Part shown: in pieces, positions 35,553 to 44,409 of the stretch
Numbering within the stretch: the first letter of the stretch is position 1
How the letters are laid out: each line of letters begins with the position of its first letter
DNA from: Runella zeae DSM 19591
GTDB lineage: Bacteria > Bacteroidota > Bacteroidia > Cytophagales > Spirosomataceae
Length of the DNA stretch: 64,000 nucleotides
Reading direction: 5' to 3'
Assembly (NCBI RefSeq): GCF_000423565.1
Contig: NZ_AUIF01000010.1
Span: 186,001 to 250,000, forward strand
Position numbers and translations under genes: made by a program
The notes under the pieces: generated by a model
What the model saw: only the letters and a program-made list of their open reading frames with translations
What the model was told of the DNA's origin: nothing
Databases searched by the model: none

Positions 35553-35846
35553 ATGGTATTGGATATGCATGCGTCAGCTTCCACCGGTGAAAACAAGAAG
35601 TATCAAAAGGAATACTGTGAACATCACACAGAGTGTCTGAAAAAAATTCAGGCGGTATTGGACGGGGAAGCCTCAGAAGCCGAAAAAGAACATTTTAGAG
35701 AAAATATGGACGATTGTCTGCATTGTATCAAAATGTATCACCTTGAGAAATGCGTCAAAGAGGCTCTTCAAGCAAAAGTTGATAAAAGGCTTTGTCCCGA
35801 CAATCTTATTGCTACTATCAAATCAAAACTCAACATTATCTCTTAG
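35553..35846 (+). CDS. Small Cys/His-rich protein, probable anti-sigma factor
   Basis: 97 residues: EYCEHHTECLKKIQAVLDGEASEAEKEHFRENMDDCLHCIKMYHLEKC. The D-G-E-A helix-loop and the Cys55-x2-Cys58 pair recall zinc anti-sigma domains, but the His (His47) is seven residues before the first Cys instead of the usual three, so the metal site may differ. It lacks a membrane segment and so would be a soluble regulator. It follows the ECF sigma gene and precedes gmk by three bases. The anti-sigma role is inferred from the motif and position. Confidence 0.72.
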   Translation: MVLDMHASASTGENKKYQKEYCEHHTECLKKIQAVLDGEASEAEKEHFRENMDDCLHCIKMYHLEKCVKEALQAKVDKRLCPDNLIATIKSKLNIIS

Positions 35847-35849
35847 GTT

Positions 35850-36416
35850 TTGGAAGGCAAACTCATCATCTTCTCTGCACCGTCAGGGTCTGGTAAGACC
35901 ACTATCGTAAGACACCTCCTCCAAAAGTACAACAACTTGGGCTTTTCAATCTCCGCCTGTACCCGCGACCGTCGCGGTCGCAACGAAATACATGGCAAGG
36001 ATTATTATTTCTTAACTCCCGACGAATTCAAACAAAAAATTGACAATAAAGAATTTGTGGAATGGGAAGAAGTATATCCTGGGGGATATTATGGAACGCT
36101 CAAGTCTGAAATCGAACGGCTATGGTCAGAAGGGAAACACGTGGTGTTTGATGTAGATGTAAAAGGAGGCCTCAAACTCAAAGAGTATTTTGGAGATTGT
36201 GCCTTGGCTATTTTTGTAAAAGCTCCTAGCGAAGAAGCTATCAAAGAACGCCTGATGGCACGAGGTACCGAAACCCCCGATAGTCTTTCTAAAAGACTCT
36301 TCAAAGTAAAGTTTGAAATGTCTTTTCAAGACCGCTTTGATGTGATTTTGGTCAATGACGACCTACCCACTGCACTTGCCAAAGCCGAACAACTCGTAGA
36401 AGACTTTACAAAATAA
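35850..36416 (+). CDS. gmk: Guanylate kinase
   Basis: 188 residues starting at TTG ([18 protein letters not shown] in translation), three bases after the stop of the previous gene; no ATG lies in a suitable place, so TTG is the likely start. P-loop [13 protein letters not shown]-binding [17 protein letters not shown], and the lid with ERLMARGTE are visible. It phosphorylates GMP to GDP. Its rare start codon and near-overlap suggest translation coupled to the sigma/anti-sigma transcript. Confidence 0.94.
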   Translation: MEGKLIIFSAPSGSGKTTIVRHLLQKYNNLGFSISACTRDRRGRNEIHGKDYYFLTPDEFKQKIDNKEFVEWEEVYPGGYYGTLKSEIERLWSEGKHVVFDVDVKGGLKLKEYFGDCALAIFVKAPSEEAIKERLMARGTETPDSLSKRLFKVKFEMSFQDRFDVILVNDDLPTALAKAEQLVEDFTK

Positions 36417-36450
36417 TCCTCCCCTATTTTAGACAGAGGAGGATTTTATT
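36415..36450. terminator. Terminator between convergent gmk and ypdA
   Basis: AATCCTCC (36415-36422) pairs with GGAGGATT (36438-36445), followed by TTATT on the plus strand and preceded by A-rich sequence. It lies between the two 3' ends. Confidence 0.7.
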
Positions 36451-37453
36451 AAATTCGGTCAATCAACTCTTTTACTTTTCTGATTTCGCGTCCTGCTATG
36501 TGATCCACAATAGCAGCAGCATGGTCACGCCCATTCTCGATAAATACCTTTTCGGTATGTATCCCAGCTACTACGGTACCACATAAATACAGCCCAGGCA
36601 CGTTGGTTTCGTAAGTAGTGGAATCATACACCGGTACAAGACTCGGCTGCTGTAGCTCTACACCACAGCGCTCTAACAGCGAGGCATCTGGCACGTAACC
36701 CACAAGCATCAGCACAAAATCCGCCTCTAGCCATTCTTCTTGACCCGTAGTTGTATTTTCAATCAAAACACGCTTATTTTCAATCGCTTTGGTGAGACTA
36801 TTGAAACGGGTCTTGATTTTTCCTTCTTTCACCCGATTTTTGACATCAGGTACTAGCCAATATTTAACTGTTGGGCGAAAATCCTCTCCTCGGTGAACAA
36901 TCGTCACATCTACATCGTGACGATACAACTCCAATGCTGCCTCCACTGCCGAATTGGCCGCTCCTACGATGACTACTTTTGAAAAAGAATACAAGAAGGG
37001 TTCGTCATAATAATGCGATACATGCGCTAAATCCTCCCCTGAGATTCCCAAATGCCGAGGAAAATCAAAATAGCCCGTCGCAATGACCACCTTTTTGGCA
37101 TAGTAAGTCACTCCTTGTAAGGTATAGACTTCAAAAAAATCGTCTTTTTTTTCTACATGAGAGACTTCCGTAAAAAGCTGAAAATTGAGATGATAATAAG
37201 CCGACACCTTGCGATAGTACTGCAAAGCTTCGCTCCGATTGGCTTTTACATCCGAAATAGGAAAAGGAATGCCCCCTATTTCGATATTTTCGGCTGTCGA
37301 AAAAAAACGCATCCGTTTGGGATAGCGCCGAATCGACTCCGTAATACTTCCTTTTTCCAGTATCAAATGACTCAGACCTGCTTTGGCCGCTTCAATCCCT
37401 ACCGCCAATCCACAAGGCCCTGCTCCTACTATAAGTACGTCGTATATTTGCAT
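36449..37453 (-). CDS. ypdA: Bacillithiol disulfide reductase, YpdA type
   Basis: 334 residues of a flavoprotein with two dinucleotide-binding motifs: VLIVGAGPCGLAVGIEAAKAGL near the N-terminus (FAD) and VVIVGAANSAVEAALELYRHD in the middle (NADPH). FFSTAENIEIGGIPFP is characteristic of the YpdA family. No CxxC is present at the active site, as in YpdA. It reduces bacillithiol disulfide with NADPH. bshC, encoding the last enzyme of bacillithiol synthesis, is 23 kb away in this window. Confidence 0.88.
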   Translation of the reverse strand: MQIYDVLIVGAGPCGLAVGIEAAKAGLSHLILEKGSITESIRRYPKRMRFFSTAENIEIGGIPFPISDVKANRSEALQYYRKVSAYYHLNFQLFTEVSHVEKKDDFFEVYTLQGVTYYAKKVVIATGYFDFPRHLGISGEDLAHVSHYYDEPFLYSFSKVVIVGAANSAVEAALELYRHDVDVTIVHRGEDFRPTVKYWLVPDVKNRVKEGKIKTRFNSLTKAIENKRVLIENTTTGQEEWLEADFVLMLVGYVPDASLLERCGVELQQPSLVPVYDSTTYETNVPGLYLCGTVVAGIHTEKVFIENGRDHAAAIVDHIAGREIRKVKELIDRI

Positions 37454-37682
37454 AGTTGTAACCCTAAAAAAAGATTCTACAAAAGTAGGCTTTCTCTGCT
37501 AAACGCCCTACGAAATCATTGCTTTAATCGCGTCAAAAACACTCTATAAAGGCATTTTTTGGAATTAAGGCTATATCATTTTTATTTTGATAGTTTGTGT
37601 ATTTTATTGCAACTTTAAAATCTCATCTAACTTCATTATCAACGATTTCTACCTAAAAATTTACTCACAAACTAAATCCTTT

Positions 37683-39239
37683 ATGAAAAAAACGTTACTT
37701 TTTTCCGCCCTTATCAGCCTCAATTTTTTGGGGGTATATGCCCAACAACGTCAATCTGAACGACAAGCTCCACCACCACCCTCGGCAGCCGCCCCCGCCG
37801 CCAAAGAAGAAAAATCATCTGAAACGATTCCTTTCAATCCAGATTCTTTTGTAGTAACCGAAAATGACGTAACTGTCAAAGGTCAAAAAGTGCCTTACAA
37901 AACGACTACCGGTATGATGCCTGTGTGGGACGAAAACGGTAGAGCAATGGCGGGGCTTTTTTATATGTATTATGAAAGAACCGACGTCAAAGATAAAGCT
38001 AACCGCCCTCTGGTAATTTCATTCAATGGCGGCCCCGGAACCGCCTCTGTGTGGATGCACTTAGCCTACACTGGCCCCGCTCTTCTCAATATCGACGACG
38101 AAGGCTATCCTGTACAACCATACGGTTATAAGAAAAACCCTTATTCTATTTTGGACGTGGCCGATATTGTTTTTATCGACCCTGTCAATACCGGCTACTC
38201 TCGCCCTACGAGTAAAGACATTCCTACTTCCAAATTTTTTGGGGTCAATGCCGACATCAAGTATTTGGCGGAATGGATTCGGACGTTTGTGACTCGCAAC
38301 AACCGCTGGGAATCACCCAAATATCTTATCGGCGAAAGCTACGGTACCACTCGGGTATCAGGCTTGGCTCTCGAACTCCAAAGCGCCCAATGGATGTACA
38401 TCAACGGGGTCATACTTGTATCACCTACTACGCTCGGTATCGACCGTGGACCTGCATCCGAAGCGGCACTCAGAGTGCCTTATTGTGCAGCTACGGCATG
38501 GTATCATAAAAAACTTAGCCCTGAGCTTCAACAAAAAGATTTGACAGCATTTTTGCCTGAAGTCGAAAATTTTGCCGTCAATGAGTTGCTGCCTGCCGTG
38601 AGCATGGGCGGGTTTTTAGACCCTACCAAGAAAAAAGCCATCGCCGCTAAGTTGGCGCGCTATATTGGGGTTTCGGAAAAAGTAGTTCTTCAAAATGATT
38701 TAAGCGTGCCGTTGCAGTATTTTTGGAAAGAACTGCTGCGCGAGGAAGGCTACACCGTGGGCCGGTTGGATTCACGCTATAAAGGAATCGACCGCAAAGA
38801 CGCCGGTGATAAACCCGATTTCAATTCCGAGCTTACTTCTTGGCTACATTCGTTTACACCTGCTATCAACAGCTATTTGCGCAATGAGCTAAACTACAAA
38901 ACAGATTTGAAATACTATATGTTTGGCCCTGTAAGTCCTTGGGACCGCTCTAACGACCAAACAGGCGAGAACCTTCGCCAAGCAATGGCCCAAAATCCGT
39001 ACTTGCATTTGTTGGTACAGTCGGGTTACTATGACGGTGCTTGCGACTATTTCAATGCCCAGTACAATATGTGGCAAATGGACCCAAGTGGCAAACTCAA
39101 ATCACGTATGAGTTGGAAAGGCTACCGTAGCGGCCACATGATGTATCTGCGCAAAGAAGACCTTCAAACTGCCAACGAAGATATTCGGGAGTTTATCAAA
39201 AAATCCACTCCTAAGCCCAATCAACCAGCGAAATACTAA
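37683..39239 (+). CDS. Secreted serine carboxypeptidase-like peptidase (S10 family)
   Basis: 518 residues from ATG 37683, with signal peptide MKKTLLFSALISLNFLGVYAQ; the longer in-frame extension has no signal-peptide character. A Pro/Ala-rich linker follows. The catalytic Ser is in LIGESYGTTR (about residue 217), the oxyanion region in ISFNGGPGTASVWMHL, and the His is near RSGHMMYLR at the end. It would trim peptides in the periplasm or outside. It is divergent from ypdA and ends at a strong terminator. Confidence 0.9.
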   Translation: MKKTLLFSALISLNFLGVYAQQRQSERQAPPPPSAAAPAAKEEKSSETIPFNPDSFVVTENDVTVKGQKVPYKTTTGMMPVWDENGRAMAGLFYMYYERTDVKDKANRPLVISFNGGPGTASVWMHLAYTGPALLNIDDEGYPVQPYGYKKNPYSILDVADIVFIDPVNTGYSRPTSKDIPTSKFFGVNADIKYLAEWIRTFVTRNNRWESPKYLIGESYGTTRVSGLALELQSAQWMYINGVILVSPTTLGIDRGPASEAALRVPYCAATAWYHKKLSPELQQKDLTAFLPEVENFAVNELLPAVSMGGFLDPTKKKAIAAKLARYIGVSEKVVLQNDLSVPLQYFWKELLREEGYTVGRLDSRYKGIDRKDAGDKPDFNSELTSWLHSFTPAINSYLRNELNYKTDLKYYMFGPVSPWDRSNDQTGENLRQAMAQNPYLHLLVQSGYYDGACDYFNAQYNMWQMDPSGKLKSRMSWKGYRSGHMMYLRKEDLQTANEDIREFIKKSTPKPNQPAKY

Positions 39240-39265
39240 TTCGTTGGCTTTTTCAATAATCAAAA

Positions 39266-39300
39266 ATGGATGCGTAGCGATTACGCATCCATTTCTTTTT
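39266..39300 (+). terminator. Intrinsic terminator after the S10 peptidase
   Basis: An 11-bp perfect stem (ATGGATGCGTA with TACGCATCCAT) over a 5-base loop, followed by TTCTTTTT. Confidence 0.85.
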
Positions 39301-39395
39301 AAGACTTATCCACAATCCCGTGAGATTTACCCACATCATCAGTAAAATTAGGGCATCCCATACTTGATAGTTTTATAAATATTCAAGCCTTGACT

Positions 39396-40694
39396 ATGAA
39401 GCGTTCCGCCCTCTTTTTGTCTTGTATCTTTGTGGCTACTTCCCAAGTATTTGCCCAAACCAAATCCCTCAAAAATTCTGCTCCCCTTGCTGAAGCCGCC
39501 GCCGAAACCGTCGGCATGTCGGCTGAAAGATTATCGCGCCTCGACGGTGTGTTGCAAAACAGCGTCACCCAAGGCAATGTGCCCGGCGTGGTGGCCTTGA
39601 TTGTTCGCAATGGAAAGATTGTGTATCACAAAGCATTTGGCATGGCCGACAATGAAGCCAATCGCCCGCTCAAACGCGACGATATTTTTCGGATTGCCTC
39701 TATGTCCAAAGCCATCACATCTACTGCCGTGATGATGCTTTGGGAAGAAGGAAAATTCCAACTCGACGACCCCATTTCAAAATATATTCCCGAATTTAAA
39801 AACCAGACTGTTCTTAAAACCTTTAAGTTTCAAGACAGTACATATACTACTGAGCCCGTCAAATCGGAAATCACGATACGGCACCTACTTACGCATACTT
39901 CCGGCCTGGGCTATGGAGTGATTGATAGTGACGAAAAATTCAAAGCCTTGTATCACAAAGCGGGCATTGTGGACTTGTTTACGACTGCTCCCGTCAAAAT
40001 CAGTGATAATATCAAGAAACTAGCCAAACTGCCCTTACATCATCATCCGGGCGAAAAATATGTTTATTCGGAAGGACTAGACGTGTTAGGCTATTTTATT
40101 GAGATTATGTCGGGGATGCCTTTTGATGAGTTTCTGAAAAAGCGCCTTTTCGAGCCTCTTTCCATGAACGACACCTATTTTTATCTGCCCGACTCTAAGG
40201 CTTCACGGCTAGTAGCTATCCAAAAGCCTCAAAATGGCAAATGGGTGCGCTATCCCAATACTTTTTATGATACCGACTACCCTATCAAAGGCGCCAAAAC
40301 ATTCTTCTCAGGAGGAGCTGGTCTGTCGAGTACTGCCAAAGATTATGCTACTTTTTTATTGATGTATCTCAACGGTGGCGAATTGGGAGGCAAAAGATTT
40401 TTGAGCCGCAAAACCATCGAGACCATTTTGAGCAATCAAGTAGGTGAACTTTTAGGGGGAGAAAAAGCCAACTCTTCCCATGGTTTGGCATTTGGACTTC
40501 TCAACAAAGCCGGTGAAGAAAAAGGTGCCAAAGGTAGCGCCGGTACTTTTGAGTGGGGTGGCTATTTCAACACCAACTATTTTGCCGACCCCAAAGAAAA
40601 AGTCATCGGTGTGATTATGAAACAAACCCAAAGTAGCAACGACAACCTCAACAACCTTTTCCGTCAGATGATTTATCAATCTATCGACGATTAA
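39396..40694 (+). CDS. Secreted serine beta-lactamase-like hydrolase (class C/EstB family)
   Basis: 432 residues with signal peptide (MKRSALFLSCIFVATSQVFAQ). The S-x-x-K catalytic pair is in RIASMSKAIT (Ser102, Lys105); the second Tyr motif is YVYSEGLDVLGY, and GGYFNTNYF takes the place of the KTG-like triad. DDPISKYIPEF and LLTHTSGLGYG are typical family stretches. The natural substrate may be an ester or D-amino peptide rather than a beta-lactam. A hairpin terminator follows. Confidence 0.9.
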   Translation: MKRSALFLSCIFVATSQVFAQTKSLKNSAPLAEAAAETVGMSAERLSRLDGVLQNSVTQGNVPGVVALIVRNGKIVYHKAFGMADNEANRPLKRDDIFRIASMSKAITSTAVMMLWEEGKFQLDDPISKYIPEFKNQTVLKTFKFQDSTYTTEPVKSEITIRHLLTHTSGLGYGVIDSDEKFKALYHKAGIVDLFTTAPVKISDNIKKLAKLPLHHHPGEKYVYSEGLDVLGYFIEIMSGMPFDEFLKKRLFEPLSMNDTYFYLPDSKASRLVAIQKPQNGKWVRYPNTFYDTDYPIKGAKTFFSGGAGLSSTAKDYATFLLMYLNGGELGGKRFLSRKTIETILSNQVGELLGGEKANSSHGLAFGLLNKAGEEKGAKGSAGTFEWGGYFNTNYFADPKEKVIGVIMKQTQSSNDNLNNLFRQMIYQSIDD

Positions 40695-40715
40695 GAATTG
40701 GAACTCATTCTATTC

Positions 40716-40751
40716 CCTTGCTGATGATTTATGAATCAGCAAGGTTTTTTT
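40716..40751 (+). terminator. Intrinsic terminator after the serine hydrolase
   Basis: CCTTGCTGAT (40716-40725) pairs with ATCAGCAAGG (40735-40744), followed by seven T. Confidence 0.9.
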
Positions 40752-41138
40752 ATTAGGCCTTAGCCTTGTTATTCATACATCTCAATAAAATACAAGAATA
40801 TTTATATTTACTTACTCCTTTTTTTATTACAAAACAGTAATACATCTAAAAAAAATACCTCTAAAAGAACTATATACCCTCAAAAATCGTATATTTACAT
40901 ATATTCATCAAAACAATCTAAAAATAGAGACTTCTTTATTTTTTACATTTTTTACTTACTGAGATAGCCTTCTTTTCTCATTCACTAAGCTCCTAAAACA
41001 CGTATTTATTTCAAGAAATCTAGGACGCTCTTTTCATTTATTTGATTCCAAACTTATCAGCACACGCTTGTAATACGCCTTGGCGATATGCTCGTTGGGT
41101 GCCTTGTTTGGAAATTCTCATCCAAAACTTTCATCGTC
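40752..41138 (+). other. AT-rich gene-free region
   Basis: About 390 very AT-rich bases with no credible reading frame, repeat or RNA. It marks the left border of the accessory region. Confidence 0.5.
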
Positions 41139-41474
41139 ATGAACCGTTTTTCAATTTTATATAAAACCAAAGGAAAATACCATCAAATGTCTTATGCCAC
41201 ACGCGCGGAAGCCGATACGGTTGTACAAAAATGTGTGCGCAGTAAACGAAAAATCCCGATAGGCGTTTACGACGCCAAAACAGAGCTTTTCTCCTGGACC
41301 AAACAAGTAGAATACAATCAACTTCCCCCCGAACAGCAAGGCAAAAAAGGCAACGAAATGATATTAATTGTGCAACATCTGAGAGCGCAAGAAGAGCAAA
41401 AGGCGCGACATTGGCAGGAAGAAGAGGATATTCAGTTTGATGTCTTACTACGCCCTTTGCTTTATTTTAAATAG
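41139..41474 (+). CDS. Hypothetical protein
   Basis: 111 residues from ATG 41139 (MNRFSILYKTKGKYHQMSY); an upstream ATG at 41088 would add an unlikely 17 residues. The sequence is basic at the start and acidic with Gln/Glu-rich helix toward the end (RAQEEQKARHWQEEEDIQ). There is no signal peptide or membrane segment. I do not recognise a family. The N-terminal half reads like a short beta sheet that could be a small domain binding a partner. It lies alone at the edge of the accessory region. Confidence 0.55.
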   Translation: MNRFSILYKTKGKYHQMSYATRAEADTVVQKCVRSKRKIPIGVYDAKTELFSWTKQVEYNQLPPEQQGKKGNEMILIVQHLRAQEEQKARHWQEEEDIQFDVLLRPLLYFK

Positions 41475-41563
41475 GGAGTGGGTCAGTAGCAAATTTTCTT
41501 TTCGTCTCTACTCTAGTAGGGCAGGCTTGTCAGTGCCCACCAATAAGTCCTCAATCCTTTTAA

Positions 41564-41754
41564 TGAATTTTTTGATGGTATTTTTCCCAAATCATTAGCT
41601 AAATCGGCGATTTTGCTATCAAAATACTATGCCTCTTTAGCCTTTACCCCATTAGAAAAACAAACCCCACAAGAACCCTAAAAAATATTGGTTAGGTTTT
41701 AGTGGAAGTGGGTATATTTGGGGGATAGGCGAAAAGAGGTTCGTCTATGTTGTG
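41564..41754 (+). repeat. Hairpin-bearing repeat, copy R1
   Basis: About 190 bases similar to 44202-44409. Shared blocks are TATTTTTCCCAAAT..TTAGCT, GGCGATTTT, CTATGcCTCTTTA, then AAGTGGGTATATTTGGGG and a terminal hairpin (ATAGGCGAA with TTCGTCTAT, 41725-41748) ending TATGTTGTG. Similarity to R2 stops at 41754. Confidence 0.75.
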
Positions 41755-41807
41755 GTGACAGTAAGTTTTTGAGAACCTACTATTTAACCAATTAAGTAAA
41801 CAAAAAA

Positions 41808-41869
41808 GGGAACTTATAAATGAGTTCCCCTTGATTCTTTTACTTGATTACGTTTCTACGACGTAGAAA
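41808..41869 (+). promoter_or_regulatory. Two inverted repeats upstream of the Abi-like gene
   Basis: GGGAACT (41808-41814) pairs with AGTTCCC (41823-41829), terminator-like but with only a loose T run. TTTCTACG-A-CGTAGAAA (41853-41869) is a perfect palindrome 63 bases before the Abi-like ATG and is a candidate operator. Confidence 0.45.
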
Positions 41870-41931
41870 GAGGCTTGACCAAGTCTATATGGAACAAATG
41901 TAACAAGAATTTCCGATATTTCCAAACGAGT

Positions 41932-42612
41932 ATGAAAATTGAATTACGAGGTAAATATCTATCAAGACCAAGATACAATCGGTATTTGACAGCAACTAAC
42001 AATAACAAAAACAGGGCGAAAAGGCTTTATACTGCTAATATTAGATTGGCACAGGCGTTTCACCCAATATTAAGTCAGTTTGAAGTTGTCCTAAGAAATT
42101 CGCTGAACATTGTTCTGGCTGCACACTTTACTGATCCAGACTGGATAATAAATCAGAAAACAGGTTTTATGCGAGACAATTCGTTGCGAAACTCTCATTT
42201 CTTCTTGAGGACTTGTGTGCAAAAAACTGAAACAAAGCTACAAAGACGAGGTATTCCTTCAACAAGCGGAAAAATAATATCAGATCAAACTTTTGGATTT
42301 TGGTTAGCGTTTTTTCTCCCGCATCATTACTCATTAGTAGGAGGACAACCAATACATATTTTTCCGAACAAGCCCGCCAACGAAAATAGGGCTAGTATTT
42401 ATGACAAATTGGATAAAATAAAAGATTTCCGAAACAGGGTTAATCACTGTGAACCCATCTGCTTTGTGGGGCATAATATTAATTGCAATGAAGCTTTGCA
42501 AATCAGAACTACAATCTACAACTTGATTGAATGGATTGACCCCAATTTAATACCATTTTTTGAGGACATTGACAATATACGAAGCAAGACTACTCAAATT
42601 ATGCAAATATAA
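41932..42612 (+). CDS. Abi family protein, HEPN-type putative abortive-infection RNase
   Basis: 226 residues from ATG 41932 (MKIELRGKYLSRPRYN); a TTG at 41875 is the longer alternative. The helical protein contains RLAQAFHPILSQFEVVLRNSLN in the first half and the Arg-x4-His HEPN signature FRNRVNHCEP (Arg167 to His172) in the second. HEPN/Abi proteins cut RNA and stop growth when phage infection is sensed. No antitoxin gene is adjacent. It sits in the accessory region after repeat R1, consistent with transfer. Confidence 0.78.
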   Translation: MKIELRGKYLSRPRYNRYLTATNNNKNRAKRLYTANIRLAQAFHPILSQFEVVLRNSLNIVLAAHFTDPDWIINQKTGFMRDNSLRNSHFFLRTCVQKTETKLQRRGIPSTSGKIISDQTFGFWLAFFLPHHYSLVGGQPIHIFPNKPANENRASIYDKLDKIKDFRNRVNHCEPICFVGHNINCNEALQIRTTIYNLIEWIDPNLIPFFEDIDNIRSKTTQIMQI

Positions 42613-42748
42613 GCCTACCGCCAATACGGGCTGCACCTCAAGCAGGCCTCCAAGGATAGCTTTAGAATCAAACCTTAGCCTTCAACCAAGCACAAAGGCT
42701 CCAATCCTTTCTTAACTTAAGTGAACGATTTTAAGCGTATGGCTAATC

Positions 42749-42756
42749 TACTTTTG
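42749..42756 (+). promoter_or_regulatory. -7 element upstream of 42787 gene
   Basis: TACTTTTG fits the Bacteroidota -7 consensus, 31 bases before the ATG; the -33 region is unclear. Confidence 0.45.
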
Positions 42757-42786
42757 TAGCATCGTTTAACATCAATTAAAACAGAC

Positions 42787-43413
42787 ATGAAAAAGAGTAT
42801 TTTATGGATGGCACTTGCCTTCGTATGGGCGAGTAGTGTACAAGCAAACGCCCAATATGACAAACAAGACAGTGATTACAAACGGTGGTTTGTGGGCAGC
42901 ACTGTATTTTTATTGGGCAATTTGGCTACTACCAATCCCCCCAACTTCGCTCAGCTCAACGTAGGTTATCGTATTACCGGAAAAGATGTAATCACCTTAG
43001 AACCAAAAACTTGGAAATATGCTTGGCCGAATGGTATTCACCCGTTTTTCAACAAATCATACGGAAAGACGGAAGAAAAATTTCCTGGGTATGTGCGTGA
43101 ATATGGTGTTTCGGTGGCTTACCAACGGTTTTTGTGGAAAGGTATCTATGCCGAACTTAATGTAATGCCTACTTGGCAAATTTTTGTAAATAATGACGGC
43201 AAAAAAATTGACAATGGATTTCAGATTTTCAATACTTACCGCGTGGGTTATCACATCAAACTTTTTAAGGATAGATTTTTTATTCAGCCCTCCCTTGCAA
43301 TTACCCACCGTGCTTATCACACTACCCTGCCCGCAGGATTTAAGCAGCTAGACGACAAATGGTCAAAATTTGTTTTGGGAGAACCGGGTTTTCATTTTGG
43401 GTTTAATTTTTAA
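42787..43413 (+). CDS. Secreted, probably outer-membrane beta-barrel protein
   Basis: 208 residues with a signal peptide (to about VQANA). The rest has alternating amphipathic strands rich in aromatic residues (WFVGSTVFLLGNLATT; FAQLNVGYRITGKDVITLEP; YGVSVAYQRFLWKGIYAELNVMP; GYHIKLFKDRFFIQPSLAITHR) and ends GFHFGFNF, a terminal Phe typical of outer-membrane barrels. No function can be named. The next gene (an integral membrane protein) follows after 10 bases. Confidence 0.65.
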   Translation: MKKSILWMALAFVWASSVQANAQYDKQDSDYKRWFVGSTVFLLGNLATTNPPNFAQLNVGYRITGKDVITLEPKTWKYAWPNGIHPFFNKSYGKTEEKFPGYVREYGVSVAYQRFLWKGIYAELNVMPTWQIFVNNDGKKIDNGFQIFNTYRVGYHIKLFKDRFFIQPSLAITHRAYHTTLPAGFKQLDDKWSKFVLGEPGFHFGFNF

Positions 43414-43423
43414 ATGATGATTT

Positions 43424-43843
43424 ATGAATACGCAAAACTCATTGGAAGATATCAAAGTCAACGTAAAATTGAAACTTGCTACGCTGTGGACGAGTTTAAT
43501 GTTTCTGATTATCTATCTTGATTATTTCCACTTATATATGCCGAGTAAGATAGACGATATTCTGAAAGGGAGGGTGTTTGTATTTGATATTACGCAAGGA
43601 TTTTTGTTGGTAGCACTCGCCTTAGTGGCAATTCCGGCACTGATGATTTTTCTTTCTGTAGCCCTGCCGCCTAACGTAAATCGCTGGACAAATATCATTG
43701 CTGCGGCGGTAAATATTCCCTTTATATTGTTTAATTTGGCAGGCGAGGCTTGGATACACATGGTAGTTGGCGCGGTGATACAAGTCGTTCTTCTTTGTCT
43801 AATTATCCATTATGCATGGAAATGGCCCCGTATCGCAACATAA
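43424..43843 (+). CDS. DUF6326-like integral membrane protein
   Basis: 139 residues with four hydrophobic helices (about 18-34, 54-80, 86-104 and 110-131). The start (NSLEDIKVNVKLKLATLWTSLMFLIIYLDYFHLY) and the end (AGEAWIHMVVGAVIQVVLL) match what I recall of the DUF6326 family. The function is unknown. It is probably co-transcribed with the preceding barrel gene. The assignment is by pattern memory and not by a catalytic site. Confidence 0.7.
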   Translation: MNTQNSLEDIKVNVKLKLATLWTSLMFLIIYLDYFHLYMPSKIDDILKGRVFVFDITQGFLLVALALVAIPALMIFLSVALPPNVNRWTNIIAAAVNIPFILFNLAGEAWIHMVVGAVIQVVLLCLIIHYAWKWPRIAT

Positions 43844-43983
43844 AAAGAAAAAATTCATCCGTTTGAAATCATTTTTTATAGAATCTTCCCTTGGTATTGC
43901 TTAGCGGGCTTATCGTCCCAAAATACCTAATGATTTTCAACCCAATACACAGCCATTAAATACATCACCGCAGGAATCACAAA

Positions 43984-44030
43984 AATTCAAATTCAGAATG
44001 ATAGCTTTGCTATTATTCTGAATTTGAATT
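43984..44030. repeat. 22-bp hairpin with 3-base loop
   Basis: AATTCAAATTCAGAATGATAGC pairs with the following GCTATTATTCTGAATTTGAATT with one G-T wobble. There is no T run of terminator type. It could be a cruciform, a mobile-element remnant or a single-strand recombination site. Confidence 0.7.
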
Positions 44031-44201
44031 AAACCCTTTTGCTTAAAAATAGGGATTAACCCCCTAGTATCCACAAACACAATCCTGCCACTTTCTTCTC
44101 TTTCTTTAATAGCGGAATACTCCCTCCAATCCCGAATCACTTCTATCCGCAAAACTTTTGGTTTGTAGCTACTCAATAAAGCTTGCACTCCTGAGCAAAA
44201 A

Positions 44202-44409
44202 TTTTTATAGTATCTTCCCCAAATTCTTAGCTGAAAGCTACACTTTTTCAACTACCCCATAATAGCAAAATGGCGATTTTACCCTAAAAACGCTATGTCT
44301 CTTTATTTTTTACCCAAATTGGGGAAAAATTTGCATAATATCGCTAGGGATATTTTATTGAAAGTGGGTATATTTGGGGTATAGGCGCAATGGTTGCGTC
44401 TATATTGTG
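44202..44409 (+). repeat. Hairpin-bearing repeat, copy R2, ending at the cassette boundary
   Basis: Similar to R1 but with about 30 extra bases inside. Its terminal hairpin is ATAGGCGCAA with TTGCGTCTAT (44381-44403): compared with R1 the arms differ but pairing is kept. Identity to R1 ends at G44409, the G of the predicted G^TT crossover of the first cassette. Confidence 0.75.

Noticed and set aside
43937-44251. 104-residue minus-strand frame
   Set aside because: It runs through the 22-bp hairpin and into repeat R2, has no recognisable family, and R1 has no corresponding frame. A degraded gene (REYSAIKEREESGRIVFVDTRG looks somewhat protein-like) cannot be excluded.
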